Source: Desulfothermus okinawensis JCM 13304 (GTDB lineage Bacteria > Desulfobacterota > Desulfovibrionia > Desulfovibrionales > Desulfothermaceae). Taken from it: 64,000 bases of DNA. Positions 33,656-44,124 of this stretch are shown piece after piece. Position 1 is the stretch's first letter. Each line of letters opens with the position of its first letter. The stretch lies in assembly GCA_001311565.1 (NCBI GenBank), contig BBBM01000005.1, forward strand, positions 1 to 64,000, given 5' to 3'. Below the pieces are notes generated by a model. That model saw only the letters and a program-made list of their open reading frames with translations, was not told the DNA's origin and made no database searches. The translations under genes and the position numbers were made by a program.

Positions 33656-34726
33656 ATGGGCTTTTTCCAGTTATCAAAAAAAAAGGTGGGGCTGGGTCTG
33701 GATATTGGCAGCAAGTGGATAAAGACTGTGAGGCTCGAAAAAAAAGGGACAAAAATTAGAACTGGATAGATTTGGAAGGGCATTTTTAAAGAAAGAGGAA
33801 CAAGAAGACAAAAATAAATTAAGGGCAAAAATTAAAACCCTTTTAAATTCCCTGTCCCTCAAGGATAAAGAGGTAAGTCTCTCCCTGGCCGGGCACTCTG
33901 TAATTATTAAAAGACTAAACCTGCCCAAAATAGAGGAAAAAAAAAGAAGACGAGATTGAACAAACAATAAAGAAACATGCAAAAGAACACATCCCCTTTG
34001 ATATAGAAAATGTATATATGGATTATTTTATAATAAATAATTCAGAGAGTAATGATAGAAATAAAGATTACTTTTTAGTTGCCAGTAAAAAAAAATGTAG
34101 TAAATGAATTAAAGGACTTTATAGAGGGTTCAAATTTCGTAATAGAAGGAATAGATGTTGAAGGATTTGCCCTGTGCAATTGTTTTGAATACAACTATCC
34201 TGAGTTTATTTCTGATACAACATATTTACTGGACATTGGAGGAGTAAACACGATATTTTGCGTTTATTCAAATGGCGCTCCGCTACTTATCAGGGACGTG
34301 AGTTTGGGTGGAGACCAATTAACAGATATAGTAAAGCAGGTGACAAATAAGAATTTTTACGAATGTGAAAAGATTAAAATAAATAGATTTAGTGGACTAG
34401 ATCCAAAAGAAAAAAATCTTGGTATATCAAAAGATGGAAGATTTATACCTAACTTGGATCGATGAAATCCAGAAAATGATATATTTTCATCTTTCAAATT
34501 ATCCAGAAGATAAAGATGTTCAAAATATCTATCTGTCAGGGGGGGGATCTTTAGCACCAAGATTAACAGAAGTAATAGAAGAACACCTGGGAAAAAAATG
34601 TTAACTTTTTAAATCCATTTAAAAAAAATGGACATACCTATTGCAAATTTTGATCTAGAATACGTAAAATCAATTGGTCCACAATTTGCCGTTGCCACTG
34701 GCCTGGCCATTAGGAATTTCATATAA
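33656..34726 (+). CDS. pilM: Type IV pilus assembly protein PilM
   Basis: A cytoplasmic actin-like ATPase of the pilus alignment complex, about 356 residues. It starts MGFFQLSKKKVGLGLDIGSK (phosphate 1 loop), contains TTYLLDIGGVNTIFCVYSN and IYLSGGGSLAPRLTEVIEE, and ends GPQFAVATGLAIRNF, the PilM hallmark. Breaks lie near 33745, 33940, 34085, 34410 and 34595. It leads pilMNOPQ, with pilN beginning 25 bases downstream. Confidence 0.92.
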
Positions 34727-34751
34727 AGGGAAAATATAAGGCAGGATATAA

Positions 34752-35309
34752 ATGATAAAAATAAATTTATACCCTTATAAAAAGAGAAGACGGGAATTCT
34801 CTATTGAACTTGAATTTGGCATCTATATTTTTGTATTACTGTTAGTAGCCATTTTATTGTTTTTTTTATAAATACTAATATTAATGCTCACATAGATGAA
34901 TTGACCAAGATAAAAGCTCAAAAACAAAGTTTACACAGGATATTGATCAGAAAAGTAAAAATAGTAAATAATTACAAAAATCAATTAAAATTATTAAGTC
35001 ATAAAATAAGAGTAATAAAGGAAATAAGAAAAAATCAAAACATGCCTGTTATATACTTAAATGAATTGGTGAGGAATTTTATCAAAGACAAATTGTGGTT
35101 TACTTCTTTAAATCTATCTTCCAGTGGAAATATAGATATATCAGGAGTTGCATTGGATAACCAGGTCCTGGCCCAATACATTAAAAGATTGAGAAGTTCA
35201 AAATACACAAAAGAAGTTTACCTCAAGAAATCAGCAAAGAAAAAAAATAATGGGTTATGATTTAGTGTCATTTAGTTTTCGAATTCAAACTCAAAAAAAA
35301 TATGGATGA
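34752..35309 (+). CDS. pilN: Type IV pilus assembly protein PilN
   Basis: An inner-membrane bitopic protein of about 185 residues. It begins MIKINLYPYKKRRREF, the conserved PilM-binding motif, followed by one membrane helix (FGIYIFVLLLVAILLFFF), a coiled coil and a ferredoxin-like domain (NLSSSGNIDISGVALDN). Breaks lie at the T8 run near 34863 and the A8 run near 35246. With the latter restored the stop is TGA at 35307. Confidence 0.88.
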
Positions 35310-35318
35310 AAGACCCAA

Positions 35319-35917
35319 ATGAAAACAAAAGAGCTAATTGAAAAAAAATAGAGAAGTATCCAAGAAAATACAGAATAATTGCATTTTTTGTTTTAATTGC
35401 CATTATGCTAACAAGTTATTGGTATTTTGTTTTTAAGCCAAAAAAATGAACAAATAAACTATCTCATGAGGGATATAGAAAATTTGAACCGTCTAATAGT
35501 CATAAATCGTAAAAAAAATCTCCAGACTCAAAAAGCTTGAAGTGGAGGTAAAAGACAAGCAGAGGATATTTTATTATGCAAAAAAAGCTGCTTCCAGATT
35601 CCACTGTGGAAATAGAAAATTTGTTAGCAAATATAGAAACCCTTGGAAACGATGTTGGAGTTGAATTTTTATTGTTTCAACCTGGTCAAGAGGTAGTTGC
35701 AGACTTTTATGCAAAAAGACGATTGACTTTGAAGATTATGGGATATTTCCCAAATCTCATGTTGTTCTTTTCCCACATATCCAATCTAAATAGACTTGTA
35801 ACCCTTGATTCAGTTTCCTTTAGACCTCAAAGAAACCAGATGGTTACTGCAAACTGTAAACTCTATATATACAGATCTTTGACTGAAAAAGAACTCCAGG
35901 CAAGACAAAAAAAATAA
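35319..35917 (+). CDS. pilO: Type IV pilus assembly protein PilO
   Basis: A bitopic inner-membrane partner of PilN, about 200 residues. It has a short basic N-terminus (MKTKELIEKIEKYPRKYR), one membrane helix (IIAFFVLIAIMLTSYWYFV), a coiled coil, and the PilO core LLPDSTVEIENLLANIETLG with a C-terminal ferredoxin-like domain. Breaks lie near 35341, 35440, 35512 and 35577. If the A8 run at 35907 is one base too long, the protein would end at 35939, overlapping the pilP start as TAATG. Confidence 0.85.
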
Positions 35918-35938
35918 GAGAAAAAGAAGGAAAAGGTA

Positions 35939-36448
35939 ATGTTTAAAAAGGGCCTTATCACCATATTATTAATGATATTTATTACACCATTTTTTTCTTG
36001 GACAATTAGAAGCATCAGTACAGGGAAATTCCACTAAAGATGAAGAACAAATACCAGATTGGATATATCCAAAACCTTTTAAATACGACTCAAAAAAACC
36101 TTCCTGATCCCTTTGTGCCTTTTATCAAGGCAAAAAAAAACTGGGCAATCCCTCAAAAATAAGGGAGTCAAAAATCTTGGTCCACTACAAAAGATAGATC
36201 CAACTCAATTAAGGCTAATTGGTATACTCTATTCAAAGGACAAAAAAAATTCCCCCTATGGCCCTTGTGGAGTTGCCAGATAAAAAGGGATATATTTTAA
36301 AGGTAGGTACATATGTGGGACAAAACGGAGCATATGTGGAAAGTATTTTGAAAAATCAAGTTATTATATTTGAGCCTATTACCGATATATATGGGACAAA
36401 AAAATAAAAAAAATCGTATTGAAATTACATAAGAAAGAGGGAGAGTAG
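35939..36448 (+). CDS. pilP: Type IV pilus assembly protein PilP
   Basis: An inner-membrane-anchored periplasmic protein of about 170 residues that links PilNO to the secretin PilQ. A hydrophobic N-terminus (GLITILLMIFITPFFLG) is followed by DPFVPFI, PLQKIDPTQLRLIGILYSK and GYILKVGTYVGQNGA, the PilP signature. Restoring the two A-runs near 36400 and 36412 gives the usual ending KNKKIVLKLHKKEGE and a stop three bases before pilQ. Other breaks lie near 35993, 36100, 36137 and 36247. No lipobox is evident. Confidence 0.88.
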
Positions 36449-36450
36449 AA

Positions 36451-38469
36451 ATGAAAAAAAATCTTAATTCAAATAGTTGTCCTTATCTTATTAACTTCGC
36501 CCTATGCCAACGCAAAAACCTTTAATATTACCAGCAATAGCGGGCAGGACAGGATAAATATTACCCTATTAGATAACCAAACTTTTGATATCCAGTACAA
36601 ATATCCTCTATTTAAAATAACACTGACACCTGGATTGAAAGAAATAAATAAGCCCAATATCCCTGAAAATAGCGTAATTAAAAAGATAGACTTTATTCAT
36701 ACAGATGGGCAAATTAAATCCATAAACCTTTATTTAAAGGACAAAATCCAATATCTCGTTTCAAGGGATAAGTATATTGAATTTACTTTTTGTAAAAAAA
36801 GAAGATTGAAAACAAAAAAAATTATCCTTCAAGATATAAAATTTACTAAAGATGAAGAAAATAATCTATATATTAAATTAAAATTCCATGGAAAGGTAAA
36901 TTATACACTAGAAACGAAAGATAATAATTCATTAGATATATTGCTGCCAACGACCTGGATCCCCCAGTCTATGGTAAAGATATACGACTTAGTAGAATTT
37001 AAATCCAGTGTTAAAAACATATTTGTAGAAAATACACCAAATGGAGGAGTTATCCATCTGACCTTTTTCCATAGACAGCCACTAAACATTTCAACTACTA
37101 CAGAATATTTTCAAATAGTCGTACCGCCACTAAAAACAGCATATGCAGAAGTTAAGCAAAACAAACAAAATAATACATTTCAAAATAGTACCACTGAAGA
37201 AGAAAATTCCACCTTACTTCCTGGAATGAAAAAAAAAATATACTGGACATCTAATATCAATAGATCTGCAGGATGCAGATATAAAACATGTCCTAAGATT
37301 ACTTGCTAGTGTTGGTGGATTTAATATAATTTTTGATGAAAAGGTAAAAGGAACTATTACATTACAACTAAAAAAATGTGCCGTGGGATCAGGTGTTGGA
37401 TTTAGTGCTACTGCAAAAAAAATCTTGGTATGGTAAAACAGGGAAACATCATTAGAATTGCACCCATATCAAAAATACAGCAAGAACAGGAAATCGCCAG
37501 AAGAACCATGGAGCAAAAAAAAGCAATTAGAGCCACTTATTACCCGTTATTTAAAGGTAAATTACACAACCGCAGCAGAGGTCTCTCCAAAATTGGAAAA
37601 ATTTCTAACAAAACGGGGAACAATAAGCTACGACACTCGCACAAATCAATTGATTATATCAGATACAAAAGAGGCTGTGGACAAGGTTCAAAGGGTGCTC
37701 AAGAAATTAGATCGACCTGAGAGACAGGTCCTAATAGAGGCCAGGGTGGTATATGCAACAGAGTCCTTTCAAAGGGGACTTGGTATCAAGTGGGGAGGAG
37801 GTTTTAAAAAATCAGGGGCAACAAGTCCAAAATTTGACCTAGGTATTTATGGCACGGAAGGTGACACTACTGCCTCTTCAGCAGTATCGCCTAGCGGTTT
37901 TGCAATTAATCTCCCCAATATTGCTGGAACTACCCTGGGAATTGGAGGATACATCTCCAAAATCGCAGGCTCTGATTTCTTTACCCTGGACGCCCAATTA
38001 TCCCTTGGAGAAAGTGAGGGGAAGGTGAATACCATCTCATCCCCAAGAATAATTACTTTAAATAACCACCAGGCAGAAGTTATGCAAGGAACTAAAATTG
38101 CCACAAAGACCGAATCAGAAAGTGGTGGTACAACCACACAATATCAAGACGCAGTCCTCAAACTCTCGGTACTACCTCAAATTACGCCTGACAATAATCT
38201 AATTTTAGATATAACCATATCTGACGACAGTCCTGTTGGCGGAGGAGAAGACATCGAGACTAAGTCCGCAAAGACAAAACTCATGGTCAAGGATGGGGAG
38301 ACAATCGTAATTGGCGGGGTGCAGAGGGTAAGCGAGTCTAGAGAACAAGATCGTGTGCCTGGTTTGTCAAAAATTCCTATAATTGGAAATATATTTAAAA
38401 ATAGATATAAGAGTCATGAAAAAAAGGGAGTTATTAATCTTTATTAGGCCAAAAATCCTGAAAAACTAA
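36451..38469 (+). CDS. pilQ: Type IV pilus secretin PilQ
   Basis: The outer-membrane pore for the pilus, about 673 residues. A signal peptide (MKKILIQIVVLILLTSPYAN, then AKT) precedes AMIN-like domains. The secretin N0 domain begins with DINLQDADIKHVLRLLASVG, N1 with YLKVNYTTAAEVSPKLEKF, and the secretin domain runs from VLIEARVVYAT to VPGLSKIPIIGNIFKNR, closing with ELLIFIRPKIL. Breaks lie near 36458, 36800, 37237, 37371, 37422, 37520 and 38422. It ends the pilMNOPQ operon; the next gene starts two bases on. Confidence 0.94.
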
Positions 38470-38470
38470 G

Positions 38471-39454
38471 ATGGAGAAGATAGTAAGGTTCTGTCATAGA
38501 CCAGGGAGACATTGTGGCAGCAGTGCCTGAGAGACCTGATGGAATTTCACGGGGTATGTCTAAGTGAGCCCATGTGCTTTGGTATTGGTCAAGGTTTGGG
38601 TATCTGGTATTTAAAAGACATTCCAGATGCTCCTACTGTTTTATTCCACGGTAGATGTTACTCAATTGAGTCTAATTTTTTTTAAAAACCTTAAAATTCC
38701 ATTTGCCTGGGAACAATTTGAACACCCCCAGGATTCCACCAAGGCACTTATAAAAAAAATAGACAAAAACGTGCCAATTTTGATTCAAACTGACATCTAT
38801 TATCTTCCCTATTTTAATTCATCAACACATTTTCCAGGGCACGCAGTGGTTGTGTGGGGATATGATGATAGCGAAATGATATTTTCTTATCAGATACAGA
38901 AAAAAAGGATTTACTTAAAGTGGGCTTTAAAGACCTTCAACATGCAATGTTTTTTAAAGGCTTTTTCAATGGTAAGGGAAACCAATTTGGCCCAGAACAA
39001 ATTGTTATTGGAGAGGATATAAAAGAAGCAATAAAAAAATTCCATGTATAATAATAGTTATGAAATACTTAACAACAAATCACCATACAGTGGTATAAGT
39101 GCCCTTGATACCTGGATCCAAGAATATAAGGAGTGGGCAGACTATGAAGACTGGAGGTGGTGTGCAAGATTTACCTATCAAATTATAGAGAAAAGAGGCA
39201 CAGGTGGTGGAGCATTTAGGCTTATGTATTCTGAATTTTTAGATGAGGTATCTTCTTATTTTCCCGAAATAAAAGAAAAAGGATTGCCCAAATTAATGGC
39301 AAAAATCGGAAATAAGTGGCGTGAGTTGGCATACTTATTAAAGGAAGTCTCTGAAAAAAGGAGACCTTCTTTTGAAGGCCTTGGACCACACTTATGTGAA
39401 ATAAGGGACCTTGAGTACAACTATCATTTACAGGTGGTTAAATTGTTTCACTAA
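38471..39454 (+). CDS. BtrH_N and DUF4872 protein (butirosin BtrH-like)
   Basis: About 328 residues. The restored N-terminus MEKIVRFCHRPGRHCGSSAL with RDLMEFHGVCLSEPMCFGIG matches the BtrH N-terminal cysteine-protease-like fold: conserved Cys in HCGS, and a His in FPGHAVVVWGYDD. The C-terminal half, DTWIQEYKEWADYEDWRWCA followed by FTYQIIEKRGTGGGAFR, matches DUF4872. BtrH transfers an acyl chain in butirosin synthesis; relatives occur in peptide maturation clusters. No peptide precursor or carrier protein is visible here. It follows pilQ by one base. Breaks lie near 38538 (a C is missing), 38678 and 38900. Confidence 0.8.
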
Positions 39455-39500
39455 AAAAATTTTAAAACCACTATATCATTTAAAATGTCTTGGATAAGAT

Positions 39501-40484
39501 ATGAAAATTCTTCCCAATCAAACAATTTCTGAAGAGTTTTATCAAGTGACTGTACCTGTGCTTGAAAGTTTTCCTAAGTTTAGACCTCCTATTAACCTAT
39601 ATTATTTTAATGAAAAAGTTAATGACCTCCAGTTATACGCAAAAAAAAGGGGATAGGCTTTCAAAAGAAAAAACAGGAAGAGCTATTTACCTTGTGCAAA
39701 AGAGGGAATATCTTTGTGGCAAGATCGGACTTCCCAATATATTCTAAACACATTAGCAAACAGTTAGATCTAATTCTACAGGACACAAACTTACGTGAAC
39801 CAGAGGTGGCAGAGATCCTATGGAGGGGTATTCCTGAAAACCTTAAACTCTTTTATCTCCAGCCGGTTAAACTTATTCTTGAAAACATATTACCAAATTT
39901 AATGGTGGTTGCTCAGTACCTTAAAAATGACCCTCACAAGGTGGTGAGACTAATTAGTAGGGTCAGGCCTTCAGATAAGTTGTGGATACAGGCAACAAAT
40001 GTGTTATTTGTAGGTCTTGGTGCTTATCTTAGAAGCTATGAAGGGGAAATTGAGGATAAAATTTTATATTCTCTTGTTGTAGGGCTACCCATGGTGTACA
40101 TAGGTAAAACAAAGTTACCTCCCCACTTAATAAATAAAAAAAATCTCTCCAGGGATGAAGAGATACAATACAAACAATACCCTTTAATTGGGGCAAAGAT
40201 ATTAAATAACCATGGAATAAAAAAAGAAAATTTCCCTCCAATGTGTCTTGGAGCATTGTGAACGTCTAGATGGTTCTGGTTTTCCCCAGGGACTATCTGG
40301 AAATGATCTCAGTCTTGGTGGCAGGATTGCAGCAATTGGTTCTGCTTTCAACGAAATTCTATGCTCCCTCAAAAAGATTAATAGTGACACAATAAAGAAA
40401 ATAGTACAATATCTCTCTCAGCAATCTGAAAAATTTGACTCAAAACTAGTAAATGGACTCCTCACTATAATTGTAAGGCTTTAA
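39501..40484 (+). CDS. Degenerate HD-GYP domain protein
   Basis: About 328 residues. The C-terminal half has CLEHCERLDGSGFPQGLSGN followed by GGRIAAIGSAFNEIL, the second half of an HD-GYP domain (cyclic-di-GMP phosphodiesterase fold). The metal-binding HD of the first half is replaced: GLPMVYIGKTKLPPHL stands where LLHDIGKIGIP is expected. The protein may therefore bind rather than cleave its ligand. The N-terminal 150 residues are unrecognised but resemble the DUF3391-like region before many HD-GYP domains. Breaks lie at 39640 and 40245. It is 46 bases downstream of the BtrH-like gene. Confidence 0.75.
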
Positions 40485-40486
40485 TT

Positions 40487-41734
40487 TTAATCGAAATCCG
40501 CAAGAAGGCTCCCAACATGTAATCTACTGCCCAGGGAATACTGGTTAAAATCCATCCTTATGCGCCAAACAGCCTGTTGCAGGTGATCAGAGGCAATGCC
40601 ATTTTTCAGGGCAGTATATGCCTCTATAAATGCGGCCATATTATCACATACCTTTAAGGTTTCACCGTCCTTTGGATCATACACATCGTGGTTATATCTT
40701 TCATACAACATGTCCCAGGTAACTTCCTTGGTCTCGTTATTTATGCGAATTACCGGTAAAAACTCTGAACCTACCTCAATTCCAAGTAAATACCTGAGCT
40801 CCTCTGCAACAAATTTATACCCACCACCCTCAAGAACTTTAAATATTCGTCTCTCCAACTCTGTTGTTTCATATTCCTTAATAAAATCCCCAATTTTTCT
40901 AACGGATCTCTTTACAGGGGATATTATGTCCCGTGTCAAAAGCTCTGGAAGATCATGAAACAACCCACTAAAAAAAATTATTTATGGCCATAGACCTACA
41001 TCCACCCATGGAGAGTGTAAAAAAAATAGGCATAACATGCCACAATAAACATGTGTCCCAGCACTGAGGTCTCAGGTATCCTGGGTGTCTGAGACCACCT
41101 TTTTTGAAATCGGAGTTGTCCACATTGGAATATAAAATTTTTTTAAGGGCGATGGACCTCATCTATTATTTCATCCACCCCATTGACATGTGCTAAACCC
41201 TTTAATTGGGAAATAAAATTTTTATCTATCTCATCTATTTCCTCATCCCATTTATTTAAATCCTTAAGTAGGTTGAATTCCCATTGGCTGGCACAAAGAT
41301 GTGCACTTAAGAGAATATCTTTAGCAAGGGTTTTTTTTATCTTCCAGAAAATAAGACTTAAACTTATTCCAAAAATCTTCGCCAATGGGTCTTAGTTTTG
41401 GATCCAAGTTTTCAAACACCCAATCTGTAAGTTGTTTGTAATGAACTGGATTTGACTTTATCTTATAAAATATTGGAGGCTTTATATCTGTAATAATTAG
41501 CTATATAGATATTCGAATATCCCGCCTTCAATTACCAAAAGGGCCAATTCCCTCTTTTCCTCATTGGACATAGTTTTGGAATTTAAACAAAAAAAGTACC
41601 CAGGCAATAATCATTTTATGGGCCTGTTTGTCCACTTCCCATAGTTCAAATGGCCTTAATTTGTCATTCCACCTCCGCATAAATGATCCAGAAAAATAAG
41701 TTGTAAAAGGCTTTTTCTTATAGTAGACATGCAC
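40487..41734 (-). CDS. HD-domain hydrolase (YfbR/HD_3-like)
   Basis: About 415 residues, convergent with the preceding gene. The C-terminal part holds SVLGHMFIVA followed by GLFHDLPELLTRDIISPVK, the H...HD pattern of HD_3/YfbR-type phosphohydrolases, which often act on nucleoside monophosphates. A long N-terminal helical part carries no recognised motif. The GTG at 41734 has AGGAG four bases upstream. Breaks lie near 41748, 41590, 41330, 41140, 41025 and 40970. Substrate unknown. Confidence 0.75.
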
Positions 41735-41812
41735 TTACTCCTTATTTTTTTTATTATCTCTCTTTAACACACATAAATAATTGAACATAAAAAAAGTCAA
41801 TTCAATTATCCC

Positions 41813-41841
41813 TTGACAAGGAATTTCTATGGGGCTATAGA
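41813..41841 (+). promoter_or_regulatory. Sigma-70 promoter for rplM-rpsI
   Basis: TTGACA at 41813-41818 and TATAGA at 41836-41841 with a 17-base spacer. It lies about 60 bases upstream of the rplM start, in the 166-base gap between the divergent HD hydrolase gene and rplM. This is the closest match to a housekeeping promoter in the window and fits a ribosomal protein operon. Confidence 0.8.
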
Positions 41842-41900
41842 TACTTTTTCTGTTCAAGAGCAACACAATATAGAATAGAAAATCAAACGAGGAGCCCAAG

Positions 41901-42344
41901 ATGAGTCAATTTAAAACCTACAGTCTTCCAAGGGAAAAAGCTCTAGACCAAAGAAAGTGGTATGTGATTGATGCTTCAGGTCAGGTTTTGGGTAGACTGG
42001 CAACAAAGATAGCTGTCAGGCTTAGGGGGAAACATAAACCAGACTATACCCCCCATGTGGACAATGGAGACTTTATAATTGTTATTAACGCAGACAAGGT
42101 TAAGGTCACAGGTAGAAAGCTAGAGCAAAAAAAAATATTATCACCACTCTGGTTATCCAGGGGGGATTAAAGAAATCACCTTACAAAAGTTATTGCAAAA
42201 AAAAGCCTGAAAGGGTAATTTACAATGCAGTAAAAGGGATGTTACCAAAAAACAGGTTGGCGAGAAAGCAATTAAAAAAAATTAAAGATTTATCCAGGTC
42301 CAAATCATCCCCATGGAGCACAAAATCCCACTGTATTGGACTAA
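41901..42344 (+). CDS. rplM: Ribosomal protein uL13
   Basis: Large-subunit ribosomal protein, about 148 residues. It begins [20 protein letters not shown], has the family core [20 protein letters not shown] and [20 protein letters not shown], and the restored C-terminus reads [26 protein letters not shown] precedes the ATG. Breaks lie at the A9 run near 42128, the G-run near 42162 and A-runs near 42200 and 42277. It is followed by rpsI after 25 bases, the usual pair. Confidence 0.95.
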
Positions 42345-42369
42345 AAACAATTAAATTGGAGAATGACAT

Positions 42370-42764
42370 ATGAGCCAAGACTTTTTCTATGGTACAGGGA
42401 AGAGGAAAACAGCAATTGCTCGAACAAGATTATATCCTGGCACAGGAAAGATAGAGGTCAACGGAAGGCCAGTTGAAGAGTATTTTCCAAGGGAAACCCT
42501 GAGAATGATAATCAATCAACCACTTAAGCTTTTAAATTTAGAAGGAAAATTTGATATAAAGGTAAATGTTATAGGTGGTGGAATATCTGCCAGGCAGAGG
42601 CAATTAGACATGGAATTAGCAGGGCATTGATGGAATATGATCCAGAGCTGAGAAGACCTCTAAAATCAGCAGGCTTTATAACTAGAGATGCCAGAGTAAA
42701 AGAGAGAAAAAAAATACGGTCAACCAAAGGCCAGGAAAAAAATTCCAGTTTTCAAAACGTTAAT
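42370..42764 (+). CDS. rpsI: Ribosomal protein uS9
   Basis: Small-subunit ribosomal protein, about 131 residues. It contains [40 protein letters not shown] after restoring one lost C near 42590, and the C-terminus [20 protein letters not shown], whose final Arg contacts the P-site tRNA. Apparent errors are a missing C at about 42590 and extra A bases at 42708 and 42737. This universally required gene being broken three times argues that the breaks are not biological. Confidence 0.95.
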
Positions 42765-42799
42765 GCTGTTTTCTTGTACAGAAAAATTATATGTTCAAA

Positions 42800-42825
42800 A
42801 AAAGGGAGTCCAGGGGCTCCCTTTT
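42800..42825 (+). terminator. Rho-independent terminator after rpsI
   Basis: A nine-base stem, AAAAGGGAG and CTCCCTTTT, around a loop of eight bases, ending in TTTTATTTAT. It starts 36 bases past the rpsI stop and 38 bases before the next gene. Position and structure fit an intrinsic terminator for rplM-rpsI; the A-rich upstream arm would also let it act on the opposite strand. Confidence 0.8.
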
Positions 42826-42862
42826 ATTTATATTTTCCCGCCACCATTAGACATTTTCAAAA

Positions 42863-44116
42863 ATGGACAATAAAATCCAACCAAGGCTTCTGTATGCCGA
42901 CTCAAATGGCAACATATATGATGACCCACATCTCTTAATGGTATGTAAAAGGGGTGTGGAATTGGCATTGCCAAGACCAAACGAACTAATTCCCCTTCCC
43001 CCAGAATCAAATATATTTTTTCTCCCAGATAGATATGCTATGGGTCTTGACCCTGATACAGGGGATGTGGAGGTAACTGACAGATTTGCTGTGTCTGCAT
43101 TTGTATGTCCAGGATACACCTTAACTGGAGTTTGTGCATACAAAAAGCAAGAAGATGCATGGCCACTTCCCTTATTTGCATATGGTGCTGTTGGTTTTTG
43201 CAATGGAAGATTTTATGTTTGTGCAAAAAAAGTAGATAACGACAAAAGACAGGTTTTTAAAAACATTCCACAAAAAAAAATAGGCCTTGGGGCCAAAAGA
43301 CTCCTTAAAAAAATATCCAGATAACAGGCTCATATCCCACCTTACAAAATGTGCCCTTACTTATTGTTGCCCTGCTGCCAGGAATCTTGCACTGGGAAGG
43401 TTTGAAGCCCCTTTGCCTACATCAAGAACATGCAATGCAAGGTGTATTGGGTGCATATCCAAACAACCAGAAGAATCTAAGATCCCTGCAACGCAAGAGA
43501 GAATAACCTTCACCCCTACTCCATCTGAAATTTGTGAGGTAATGGAAGAGCATGCATCAAGGGAAAAACAACCTATTTTTTTCATTTGGACAGGGATGTG
43601 AGGGAGAGCCCTTGACTCAATGGAAGACAATAGAAAAGGCAATTTTCGTGTACAGAAAAAAAAGGAGGCAAGGGCACTATAAATATTAACACCAATGGGT
43701 CGATAACAGAGTCCATTGAATATCTAAAAAAGGCAGGGCTCTCCTCAATTAGGGTGAGCCTAAACAGCGCAAATGAAACACTGTACCAAAAATACTATAG
43801 ACCAAGGGGGTTTGGGTTTAAAGACGTGAAATCCACCATTAAGTTGGCCAAATCTTTAGGCCTTTTTGTTTCAATAAACCTACTCTATTTCCCTGGAGTT
43901 ACAGATACAGAGTCTGAGCTAAATTTCCTTTTAGGCCTAATTGAAGACACCAAACTCGATTTTATACAGTTGAGAAACCTAAATCTAGACCCTGATATCT
44001 ATTTATCAATTCAAGAAGATCTATCTCCCAGCATGGGACTTTTAAACTTTAAAAAGAGGTTGAAAAAAAATTGTCCATGGATAAGATTTGGATATTTCAA
44101 TCCCTATATAGGTTAA
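42863..44116 (+). CDS. Radical SAM protein of unknown substrate
   Basis: About 416 residues. The first 150 residues form a domain with no named match ([20 protein letters not shown]). The radical SAM centre follows: [14 protein letters not shown] holds the CxxxCxxC cluster motif at about residue 195. Downstream are [14 protein letters not shown] and [20 protein letters not shown]-type strands ([13 protein letters not shown]) expected in the partial TIM barrel. There is no obvious C-terminal SPASM Cys cluster. Breaks lie near 43309, 43580 and 43660. It is alone between the ribosomal terminator and the kinase gene. Confidence 0.82.
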
Positions 44117-44124
44117 GATGACCT

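Noticed and set aside
42863-44116. Assignment of the radical SAM protein to a named maturase
   Set aside because: Only the CxxxCxxC core is recognisable; there is no SPASM Cys pattern and no substrate gene nearby.
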